NCBI GenBank assembly: GCA_964424565.1
Contig: CAYRIZ010000065.1
Coordinates: 1-10,720 of the forward strand
Length of the DNA: 10,720 nt
DNA from: Avisuccinivibrio sp964424565
GTDB lineage: Bacteria > Pseudomonadota > Gammaproteobacteria > Enterobacterales > Succinivibrionaceae
Direction of reading: 5' to 3'
Below the pieces are notes generated by a model, which had not been told where the DNA came from, ran no database searches, and was given only the letters and a program-made list of their open reading frames with translations. How positions within the stretch are numbered: position 1 is the first letter of the stretch; each line of letters starts with the position of its first letter. A program made the translations under genes and the position numbers. Below are positions 1 to 6,021 of the stretch, in pieces.

Positions 1-348
1 AAAGTCAGATTGAGCTGCAAAAAGGGTCATCAACAAAATTCTGAGAAGGACCAAAATCCGTTCTGCCAGGCGGTTTCGGCAGCAGGGAGAAGAGAGAAAA
101 GTGTATCAGCCCCTGCAGGTAAAGCGGCGGTAAAAAGCGGGTGAACTTCAGGTAAAAACTTTACATGGATTTTACAAAGTCTTCACTGAAAATTGAGTTT
201 GTCCGCGTAAAGTGCACATCATCGTCAGGCAGGGAGAAAAGCCGGCAGTTTAGGCCTAGGATCACGCCTGTACAGCCCCGCTGCGCGCCTGATGATCATT
301 TTTTGTTAAAATGTATGGATGTGTTCAATTTAAAGTAGTGGAATCACT
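1..348. other. Intergenic region upstream of the phosphate transporter gene
   Basis: No convincing gene is visible here. The left two thirds contain an array of short hexamers in 11-base phase (listed separately at 118-176). A T-rich stretch at 299-308 followed by AT-rich sequence to about 336 is the likeliest promoter area for the downstream gene; TTGTTA at 303-308 is a possible -35 element, but I see no good -10 at the right spacing. The ribosome binding site ahead of the ATG at 349 is weak, only GTGG/GGA at about 339-342. The first frame stays open from base 1 to a TGA at 142-144, but the translation resembles nothing I know. Confidence 0.6.
118..176 (+). promoter_or_regulatory. 11-base-phased hexamer array, possible PhoB/PhoP-type operator
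   Basis: GGTAAA starts at 118, 129 and 151, and the near match GGTGAA starts at 140, so four half-sites follow each other at exactly 11 bases. The inverted form TTTACA then occurs at 160 and 171, again 11 bases apart, and GTAAA/TTTAC also makes a small dyad at 152-164. PhoB of enteric bacteria and PhoP of Bacillus both bind direct repeats with an 11-base period (7-mer CTGTCAT plus 4 bases; TT(A/T/C)ACA plus about 5 bases). TTTACA with a 5-base spacer fits the Bacillus PhoP pattern well. The gene about 170 bases downstream encodes a phosphate transporter, which makes a phosphate-response operator plausible. The binding protein is inferred; the phasing is seen. Confidence 0.45.
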
Positions 349-2739
349 ATGTTCGATCAATTTTGTATCGTGCTGGTTGTGTTCCTGCTGATGCTGGCCT
401 GCATAGACCTGTTTGTGGGCGTGAGCAATGATGCAGTGAACTTCCTCAATTCAGCCATTGGAAGCCGAATATCCTCCCTGAAAGTCATTCTGCTGGTAGG
501 CTCGCTGGGTGTACTGTTCGGTGCCACCTTCTCCTCCGGTATGATGGAAGTAGCCCGCAGCGGCGTGTTTCATCCGGAGCTGTTTACCTTTAGGGAAGTG
601 ATCACCTTATTCTTTGCGGTGATGATTTCCGATGTACTCCTCCTCAACGTTTTCAATTCCCTCGGTCTGCCCACTTCCACCACTGTTTCCATTATCTTTG
701 AGCTGCTCGGTGCCTCCACCTGCGCGGCCGTGTTCAAGCTTTACAGTGACGGTCAGTCCATGGCCGAGATTTTCGATTTCATCAAGGCAGACCGCTCGCT
801 GACCATAGTGTCAGGCATTCTGATTTCCGTGGCCGTGGCCTTTGTCTCCGGCATGGTGGTGCAGTTCTTCTGCCGTCTGCTCTTCTCCTTCAGACTGGAG
901 CGCTCAGTCACGTATTTGGGCGGCATCTTCACCGGTTTTTCGGTCACCGCCATAGTCTACTTCCTCATCATGAAGGGCGCCAAGGGTGCCTCCTTCATGA
1001 AGCCTGAATACATACAGTTCATTGAGGACAATACCAATACCCTGCTGTGGGCCCTGTTCATAGGCTTTACCGTGCTGGCACAGATCCTGGTCCTGCTGAA
1101 ATTCAATGTCTTCAAGATCATTATCTTAAGCGCCACCTTTGCCCTGGCCTTCTCCTTTGCCGGCAACGATCTGGTGAACTTTGTGGGTGTACCGCTGGCG
1201 GCTTTGGACAGCTATCAGACCTGGGCGGCCTCAGGTGCCGGGGCGGAAGATCTGATCATGGACAGCCTCAATGACAATACCCATACGCCCACCTTCTATC
1301 TGGGACTGGCCGGCGTGATCATGGTGATCACCCTGTGGACTTCCCGCAAGGCCCGCCGGGTTATTCAGACCTCCATCAATCTGTCCAGCTCCACCCGCGG
1401 CGAGCATGAGCAGTTCGGCGCCACCGTGCCCGGCCGTCTGGTCACCCGTCTGGGTCTGTCCATTTCCCGCACCGTATACAATATGATCCCGCGGCCGGTG
1501 CTGGCTTTCTTTGCCATGCGCTACCGCAAGGTCCCGGTCAAAAAAGGTGAAGTTCCTCTGCCTTTTGACTACGTGCGCGCCTCCATTAACCTGGTGATAG
1601 CCTCCATCCTGATTGCCTCGGCCACTTCCCTGAAGCTGCCGCTGTCCACCACCTATGTAACCTTTATGGTGGCCATGGGCTCTTCCTTTGCCGACGGTGC
1701 CTGGGATCGCGAGAGTGCCGTGTTCCGTATTTCCGGTGTGATCACCGTGATTGCCGGCTGGTTCCTCACCGGTTTGTGTGCCTTTACCCAGGCCTTTGTG
1801 ATTGCGCTGATCTTCTTTAATTTCGGCATGCCGGCCATGATCCTGATGATGTGCGTAGCCGTGCTGGTGATCATCAAGAGCAACTTCGTCAAGCAGAAGA
1901 CCTCCGAGACTGTAGCCTCAGTGATCGACGCCCACGGTGACAACACCAAGATCCTCTCCGCCGTATCTGCTGCCGTGCCCAAGTACCTGGACAGCAACAT
2001 CCTGTGCCTGGAGCGCGCCCTGGAAGCCTTCTTTGACGACAATGAGTTCCAGCTGCGCAAGGCCCGCAACAAGGCTTCCAATGTGCAGGATCAGATTTCC
2101 CGCGAGAGGGCGGAGTACTACTCGCTGGCTCTGGAGAAAAATTCAGATCAGGAGGCTGCCGGCACCATCAATGCCAAGCACTTCTTCTATATGACCTTCT
2201 CCAACATGCGTGAAGCCTCCAAGTCCATACGCTACTGCATAGATCAGGCCGTCTCCCATGTGGCCAACCGCCATACCATATTCGGCGGCGGACTGCATGA
2301 CAGCCTGTATGATCTGCTGCGCCGGCTCAAGACCATGTCCGAGGACATGCATCAAATAGCAGCCAATCCGGCCCGCGATAATGTAGAGGCCTTTATCAAA
2401 CACGGCAAGAAGCTCAACCGCGATGTGGACAAGTGCCAGATTGAACTGGTGGACCGCATTGGCCGCACCCATGTGAGCATGCACTCCTCTGAAATGTATC
2501 TGACCTTCCTGCAGGCCATACGCGACACGGCCAACCGCTATGTGGCCGTAGCCATGCTCGAGCGGGCACTGTCCCAGCTGGTGCACGGCAGTCAGGTGGA
2601 TACGGCAGTGGAACAGGTGCCTATGCAAACTCAGGTGGTGCCGGCTGCCATTACTACTGAAAGTGAAGCCGCGCTGGATGAAAACCTGCCGGCAGAGCCC
2701 GAGCAGGCAGAAGCCGCAGAGCCTGCTGTCAAATCCTGA
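349..2739 (+). CDS. PiT-family inorganic phosphate transporter with C-terminal PhoU-like domain
   Basis: This 796-residue membrane protein should move inorganic phosphate across the inner membrane with a coupled cation. The two PiT half-repeats are visible: GVSNDAVNF at residues 24-32 with GLPTSTTVSI at 106-115, and AGNDLVNF at 271-278 with LPLSTTYVTF at 430-439. Hydrophobic segments cover roughly residues 6-25, 45-65, 85-125, 152-180, 190-207, 235-275, 318-331, 412-445 and 462-510. From about 525 to 750 the chain is hydrophilic and helical, like a PhoU domain, and it ends in an acidic Ala/Glu-rich tail (about 768-792). Classical PiT proteins are about 420-500 residues; this long form with SNDAVNFLNS resembles transporters I associate with Bacteroidota. 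An in-frame TAA at 331 leaves the ATG at 349 as first start; its Shine-Dalgarno is poor. The gene appears monocistronic, ending at a terminator at 2831-2857. The family assignment is firm; the PhoU-like call rests on position and helical character. Confidence 0.92.
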   Translation: MFDQFCIVLVVFLLMLACIDLFVGVSNDAVNFLNSAIGSRISSLKVILLVGSLGVLFGATFSSGMMEVARSGVFHPELFTFREVITLFFAVMISDVLLLNVFNSLGLPTSTTVSIIFELLGASTCAAVFKLYSDGQSMAEIFDFIKADRSLTIVSGILISVAVAFVSGMVVQFFCRLLFSFRLERSVTYLGGIFTGFSVTAIVYFLIMKGAKGASFMKPEYIQFIEDNTNTLLWALFIGFTVLAQILVLLKFNVFKIIILSATFALAFSFAGNDLVNFVGVPLAALDSYQTWAASGAGAEDLIMDSLNDNTHTPTFYLGLAGVIMVITLWTSRKARRVIQTSINLSSSTRGEHEQFGATVPGRLVTRLGLSISRTVYNMIPRPVLAFFAMRYRKVPVKKGEVPLPFDYVRASINLVIASILIASATSLKLPLSTTYVTFMVAMGSSFADGAWDRESAVFRISGVITVIAGWFLTGLCAFTQAFVIALIFFNFGMPAMILMMCVAVLVIIKSNFVKQKTSETVASVIDAHGDNTKILSAVSAAVPKYLDSNILCLERALEAFFDDNEFQLRKARNKASNVQDQISRERAEYYSLALEKNSDQEAAGTINAKHFFYMTFSNMREASKSIRYCIDQAVSHVANRHTIFGGGLHDSLYDLLRRLKTMSEDMHQIAANPARDNVEAFIKHGKKLNRDVDKCQIELVDRIGRTHVSMHSSEMYLTFLQAIRDTANRYVAVAMLERALSQLVHGSQVDTAVEQVPMQTQVVPAAITTESEAALDENLPAEPEQAEAAEPAVKS

Positions 2740-2830
2740 CGGCAGCTTCAGCCCGGCTCAGCCGGCCGGGCAGGACAGCTGTTAAAGTAAAAAGAAAGTA
2801 AAAGTAAATCGTGCCCATGCCGAGCACACG

Positions 2831-2857
2831 AAAGGAGAGGAAACTCTCCTTTTTTTA
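2831..2857 (+). terminator. Intrinsic terminator after the phosphate transporter gene
   Basis: A perfect 9-base-pair stem (AAAGGAGAG at 2831-2839 with CTCTCCTTT at 2844-2852) is closed by a GAAA tetraloop and runs into a T tract ending at 2856. It lies about 90 bases beyond the transporter stop codon. The A-rich 5' arm could make it work on both strands, but no minus-strand gene ends nearby. The 91 bases between stop and stem are purine-rich and include GTAAA at 2787, 2798 and 2804. Confidence 0.88.
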
Positions 2858-2871
2858 ATTTGGCTGCCGGC

Positions 2872-2946
2872 GGCACGCTCTGAGGCGGCAAAATCCTCTT
2901 CGATCTTCACCGCTGTGCCTTAAAACAGGCCGGGGCGGTGTTTTTT
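2872..2946 (+). promoter_or_regulatory. Terminator/antiterminator-like leader of the xpt gene
   Basis: CACCGC at 2908-2913 pairs with GCGGTG at 2935-2940, with GCCT 2917-2920 and AGGC 2927-2930 pairing inside, and the stem is followed directly by TTTTTT at 2941-2946: a standard intrinsic terminator 78 bases before the xpt start codon. A competing structure is possible: GGCACG at 2872-2877 and GCGG at 2885-2888 can pair with TGTGCC at 2914-2919 and CCGC at 2910-2913, which would sequester the 5' arm of the terminator. That is the geometry of an attenuator. It could also be a second terminator for upstream transcription. I see no purine-riboswitch consensus, and no strong promoter that would fix the leader's 5' end. 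Confidence 0.5.
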
Positions 2947-3024
2947 GCAGGCAGAGTGCTGCAGTTTGCCGGTATTGGAGTAAAATAGCCCAAATTTTTT
3001 TAAGCAAAAAGAGGCGGTAAACAC

Positions 3025-3612
3025 ATGAGCGGCAATTCCTGCTTTTCGACGCTTAAAGAGCGCATCTTAAAGGACGGCCGATGCCTGGAGGGTGGCATTT
3101 TAAAGGTCGACGGTTTTATCAATCATCAAATCGATCCCGATCTGCTCGAGCAGATGAGCGTTGAATTCATCAAGCGTTTTGCCGATATTGAATACAATAA
3201 GATCCTGACTATAGAAGCTTCAGGTATCGCTCCGGCCATCATGCTGGGTTTTCTGCTGCATCTGCCGGTGGTTTTTGCCAAAAAGAAGAAGCCGTCCACT
3301 ATGGACAATATGCTCACCACCACCGTATTTTCCTTTACCAAGAACCGCAGCTACGATGTCTGCTGCTCCCGGGATTTCATACAGCCTGGCGACAAGATCC
3401 TGTTCATAGACGATTTCCTGGCCAATGGCAATGCTGCCCGGGGCATTATAGATCTGGTGGAAAATGCCGGAGCTAAGATTGCCGGCATGGGCTTTTTGAT
3501 TGAGAAGTCCTTTCAGCACGGCGGTGATTATTTAAGGGAGCACGGCATCAGAGTAGAGTCTCTGGCCGTCATCACCAGTCTGGACAACTGCACCATAACC
3601 TTTGCCGATTAA
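3025..3612 (+). CDS. xpt: Xanthine phosphoribosyltransferase
   Basis: This enzyme transfers the phosphoribosyl group of PRPP to xanthine to give XMP, a cytoplasmic purine-salvage step. The 195-residue length matches Bacillus-type Xpt (about 194). The type I phosphoribosyltransferase PRPP loop is ILFIDDFLANGNA at residues 125-137. Other family-typical stretches are LKVDGFINHQIDP (26-38), TIEASGIAPA (62-71), VVFAKKKKP (82-90) and GFLIEKSFQHGG (156-167). It is clearly the Bacillus Xpt type rather than the shorter enteric Gpt type. An in-frame TAA at 3001-3003 bounds the start; GAGG at 3011-3014 is the probable ribosome binding site, about 10 bases before the ATG. The permease gene for its likely substrate lies 181 bases downstream on the same strand, an arrangement like Bacillus xpt-pbuX. 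A terminator-like leader precedes it, suggesting attenuation control. Confidence 0.95.
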   Translation: MSGNSCFSTLKERILKDGRCLEGGILKVDGFINHQIDPDLLEQMSVEFIKRFADIEYNKILTIEASGIAPAIMLGFLLHLPVVFAKKKKPSTMDNMLTTTVFSFTKNRSYDVCCSRDFIQPGDKILFIDDFLANGNAARGIIDLVENAGAKIAGMGFLIEKSFQHGGDYLREHGIRVESLAVITSLDNCTITFAD

Positions 3613-3686
3613 GCCCCACTGATGATGCGGCCCTGCGGCAGCAGTCAGCGCGGTTTTCATCCCCTCTCCGGGATAAGTTTTCATCA

Positions 3687-3711
3687 GCTGCAGCCAAATC
3701 ATGGCTGCAGC
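3687..3711 (+). promoter_or_regulatory. Perfect hairpin in the permease leader, possible anti-antiterminator
   Basis: GCTGCAGCCA (3687-3696) and TGGCTGCAGC (3702-3711) form a perfect 10-base-pair stem with a 5-base loop. No T tract follows, so it is not itself a terminator. Its 3' side can instead pair with downstream sequence: ATGGCTG at 3701-3707 with CAGCCGT at 3727-3733 (seven pairs, one wobble). That alternative stem would take the first five bases of the 5' arm of the terminator hairpin at 3729-3756. The mutually exclusive pairings resemble an attenuator switch. A smaller stem, ATCCC/GGGAT at 3659-3663 and 3670-3674, lies upstream. Confidence 0.45.
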
Positions 3712-3728
3712 AGTGTCCTGCGAAGTCA

Positions 3729-3772
3729 GCCGTCTGCCCCCTCCGGGACAGGCGGCGGTGTTTTATTTTTTT
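3729..3772 (+). terminator. Terminator-like hairpin just before the permease start codon
   Basis: GCCGTCTG (3729-3736) pairs with CAGGCGGC (3749-3756, one U-G wobble), extended inside by CCC/GGG (3738-3740 with 3745-3747) around a CTCC loop. After GGTG comes a T-rich run with one A (3761-3772). Only 21 bases remain before the permease ATG, too few for a promoter. If the hairpin terminates efficiently, the permease could hardly be expressed from read-through, so conditional termination is the simplest reading. The sequence GGCGGTGTTTT at 3754-3764 is identical to that at 2934-2944 in the xpt leader. Confidence 0.6.
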
Positions 3773-3793
3773 CAGCAAACTCATGGATAACTC

Positions 3794-5158
3794 ATGGAAC
3801 AGCAAAAACAGGAATTAAAGCAGGAAGGCGGGACGCTTTCCTACGAGGCCTATAAGGCTGATTTGATCTATGCCCTGGAGGACAAACCTCCCTTCAAGGA
3901 TGCCATCTTTGCCGCCGTGCAGCATCTGCTGGCCATATTCGTGGCCATCATTACCCCGCCGCTCATCATAGCCGGCGCCCTGGGCTGGGATCTGGAGATC
4001 ACCTCCTATCTGGTCTCCATGTCGCTTTTTGCCTCCGGTATTTCCACCTTTATTCAGTGCCGGCGCTTAGGCCCTGTAGGCTGCGGTCTGCTCTGCATTC
4101 AGGGTACCAGCTTCTCCTTTATTTCACCCATTATTGCCGCCGGCATGACCGGTGGTCTGTCCGTCATCATAGGTGCAGTGATCTCCGGCTCCGTGGTGGA
4201 AATGGTGATCTCCCGCTTCTTGAAGTACACCCGCCGCATCATCACTCCGCTGGTGTCCGGTATAGTGGTGACCCTGATCGGTATGAGCCTCATCAAGGTA
4301 GGCATCAATGCCTGCGGCGGCGGTTACGGCGCCATGGCCGACGGCTCCTTTGGCTCCCTGCGGAATCTGGGTATTGCCGCCCTGGTGCTGGTCTCCATAT
4401 TGTTCTTCAACCGCAGCTCCAACCGCTATCTGCGCATGAGCTCCATTGTGCTCGGCATCATCATAGGCTATGTGGTGGCCTGGTTCCTGGGCATGGTGGA
4501 CTTTTCCCAGGCCTCAGGCTTTGCCAGCCTGAATGTACCCATTCCCTTTAAGTACGGCATAGATTTTGAGCTGTCCTCCATAGTGGCTCTGGGTATTGTG
4601 TATCTCATCACTGCCATAGAAGCCTATGGTGATATTACCGCCAACTCCATGATTTCCGGTCAGCCGGTGGAAGGCCCGGCGTTTATGAAGAGGGCTTCAG
4701 GCGGTATTCTGGCCGACGGCTTTAACTCCGCTCTGGCCGGCGTGCTCAATTCCTTCCCCAACTCCATCTTTGCCCAGAACAATGGCATGATTCAGCTCAC
4801 CGGTGTGGCCAGCCGTTATGTAGGCTACTACATTGCCGGTCTGCTCATCCTGCTCGGCCTGTTCCCGGTGGTGGGCGTGGTCTTCTCCCTGATGCCCGAT
4901 CCTGTACTGGGCGGCGCCACTCTGCTGATGTTCGGCACTGTAGCCGCTTCCGGCATGCGCATCATTGCTTCCCAGCGCATTGACCGCAAGGCCGTGCTGG
5001 TAATGGCCCTGAGCTTCTCCATAGGTCTCAGCGTGGAGATGGTGCCTGATGTGCTGCAGCATATGCCTGATGTCATCAAGGGCATCTTCTCCTCCGGCAT
5101 TACCGCCGGCGGCGTAACTGCCATGCTGGCCAATTATTTCATCCGCATCAAGGACTAA
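3794..5158 (+). CDS. xanP: NCS2-family xanthine/uric-acid type permease (XanP-like)
   Basis: This 454-residue inner-membrane protein of the nucleobase:cation symporter-2 family should import xanthine, or a related purine, with protons. Family marks in order are FAAVQHLLAIFVA (residues 39-51, with His44), LLCIQGTSFSFI (99-110), ARGININE-containing TRRIITPLVSGIVV (146-159), LITAIEAYGDITA (271-283, Glu276), GGILADGFNS (303-312, Asp308) and the signature QNNGMIQLTGVASRYVG (328-344). These match residues shown to matter in E. coli XanQ/XanP, and the overall sequence is closest to XanP. An in-frame TAA at 3788-3790 makes the ATG at 3794 the first possible start; no Shine-Dalgarno is visible. A second ATG at 3783 opens an 11-codon ORF overlapping this start in another frame. 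Downstream of xpt, it would supply that enzyme's substrate. Uric acid or guanine transport cannot be excluded. Confidence 0.92.
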   Translation: MEQQKQELKQEGGTLSYEAYKADLIYALEDKPPFKDAIFAAVQHLLAIFVAIITPPLIIAGALGWDLEITSYLVSMSLFASGISTFIQCRRLGPVGCGLLCIQGTSFSFISPIIAAGMTGGLSVIIGAVISGSVVEMVISRFLKYTRRIITPLVSGIVVTLIGMSLIKVGINACGGGYGAMADGSFGSLRNLGIAALVLVSILFFNRSSNRYLRMSSIVLGIIIGYVVAWFLGMVDFSQASGFASLNVPIPFKYGIDFELSSIVALGIVYLITAIEAYGDITANSMISGQPVEGPAFMKRASGGILADGFNSALAGVLNSFPNSIFAQNNGMIQLTGVASRYVGYYIAGLLILLGLFPVVGVVFSLMPDPVLGGATLLMFGTVAASGMRIIASQRIDRKAVLVMALSFSIGLSVEMVPDVLQHMPDVIKGIFSSGITAGGVTAMLANYFIRIKD

Positions 5159-5159
5159 T

Positions 5160-5223
5160 AAGACCCCAAGAGTGCAGCACCAGGCTCAGATCCCCACCTG
5201 ATGCTGTGAGCTGAAATGGTCTT
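5160..5223 (+). terminator. Weak bracketed stem after the permease gene
   Basis: AAGACC (5160-5165) can pair with GGTCTT (5218-5223), enclosing CAGCA (5175-5179) with TGCTG (5202-5206) and AGG (5182-5184) with CCT (5197-5199). The stem is long-range and interrupted, and is followed by a G/T-rich stretch without a true T tract. It may help end the xpt-permease transcript, but is weaker than the hairpin at 5244-5270. Confidence 0.25.
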
Positions 5224-5243
5224 GGTTGTTTGGGATTGAAGAG

Positions 5244-5270
5244 GGCGCTGCCTGCACTGCAGGCGGCGCC
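5244..5270. terminator. GC-rich hairpin between convergent operons, probable bidirectional terminator
   Basis: GGCGC-T-GCCTGC (5244-5255) pairs with GCAGGC-G-GCGCC (5259-5270): 12 pairs with one wobble and an ACT loop. It lies 85 bases after the permease stop and 22 bases after the stop of the minus-strand exported-protein gene. Neither side has a strong T tract (CTCTTC on the minus strand), so it may act as a transcription block or 3'-end stabiliser rather than a strong Rho-independent terminator. Confidence 0.5.
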
Positions 5271-5292
5271 TTGCCATATCCGGAGGGAGTGG

Positions 5293-6021
5293 TTACAGCG
5301 AACCTTCAGACTGCTGCTGCAGGGTGCTGCGGTAGAGCATGGGCATACTGGCGATCAGCTTGAGCAGCTCAGGATCACCGCCATCCTTGAAGATGGCCTC
5401 ATCGCGCAGAATGCGGCCGAATTTATCCAGCTCCAGAGCAAAATCGGCACTGCCGGCAGGATAATTGAGGGTCAGCTGCAGCGAATGGGGCTCAAACTTC
5501 CCCGGCTCCACCACGCTCATGACGAAGCCGGCCTTAAGATCCACGCCCTGCAGTTCGGAGGAGGCTTTTTTGACCAGATCTCCGGCCTCGGACAGGCTCT
5601 GACCATTACCGCGGCCGCGGCTTTCGATCATCATATTGAGCATGGAGGATATGGTGCCCAGGCTTTCCAGCAGTCCCAAATCCTTAAGATTCACGGAGAG
5701 GGATTTGAGGCGGCAGCGGAAATAGACCAGATGCTCAGCCCGCGGCGATACGGCCGCACTCCAGCTGCCGCTGCGCTCTGTGCAGTCAAAATAGTGCTCC
5801 AGTCCGGGGCCTACTCGCACGGTAGTGCTGTACTGCGGCAGCACGCCTTGTTTGACCGCATCTATGTCAATCTGCAGATTTGGGCCCTGCTCCTTACCAT
5901 TTGAGTTGAAAAAATCAAACAAGCCGGCCTGCGCCGGTACGGCCCAGGCTGCAGCAGCCAGGCACAAGGCGGCGACGGCTGCACTCAGTTTTAATTTCCT
6001 GCCTCTGAAGGATAAGGCCAT
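5293..6021 (-). CDS. Small exported protein of unknown function
   Basis: I do not recognise this 242-residue protein. Residues 1-32 look like a Sec signal peptide: a basic start (RGRKLK, 6-11), an Ala/Leu-rich core and an AQA site with cleavage likely after residue 32. Cys20 does not sit in a proper lipobox, so a soluble periplasmic protein is likelier than a lipoprotein. The mature part has two cysteines (80 and 103), which could form a disulfide; the mix of strand-like and amphipathic segments gives no recognisable fold. The ATG at 6021-6019 overlaps the TAA of the upstream MalZ-like gene by one base (TAATG), and GGAGG lies 7-8 bases before the ATG inside that gene, so translation is probably coupled. 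It is the last gene of the pepD-malZ-like operon. The signal peptide is seen; any role with the MalZ-like protein is inference from linkage. Confidence 0.8.
   Translation of the reverse strand: MALSFRGRKLKLSAAVAALCLAAAAWAVPAQAGLFDFFNSNGKEQGPNLQIDIDAVKQGVLPQYSTTVRVGPGLEHYFDCTERSGSWSAAVSPRAEHLVYFRCRLKSLSVNLKDLGLLESLGTISSMLNMMIESRGRGNGQSLSEAGDLVKKASSELQGVDLKAGFVMSVVEPGKFEPHSLQLTLNYPAGSADFALELDKFGRILRDEAIFKDGGDPELLKLIASMPMLYRSTLQQQSEGSL

Noticed and set aside
1..144. Open first frame at the left edge, possible tail of an upstream gene
   Set aside because: The 47-codon translation is low in recognisable features, and the phased hexamer array lies within its end. An open stretch of this length is not rare by chance.
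2787..2808. GTAAA repeats at 2787, 2798 and 2804 as a second Pho-type array
   Set aside because: Only one pair has the 11-base spacing, and the stretch is A-rich, so the matches are likely by chance.
2858..3024. Guanine/xanthine riboswitch upstream of xpt
   Set aside because: The purine aptamer's conserved junction bases and the two short loop helices are not visible, so only an attenuator-like structure is claimed.
5230..5904. Plus-strand 224-codon open frame opposite the exported-protein gene
   Set aside because: It mirrors the minus-strand gene, which has a signal peptide, a good ribosome binding site and an overlap with its upstream gene. The plus-strand translation is His/Gln/Ala-rich shadow composition and matches nothing.
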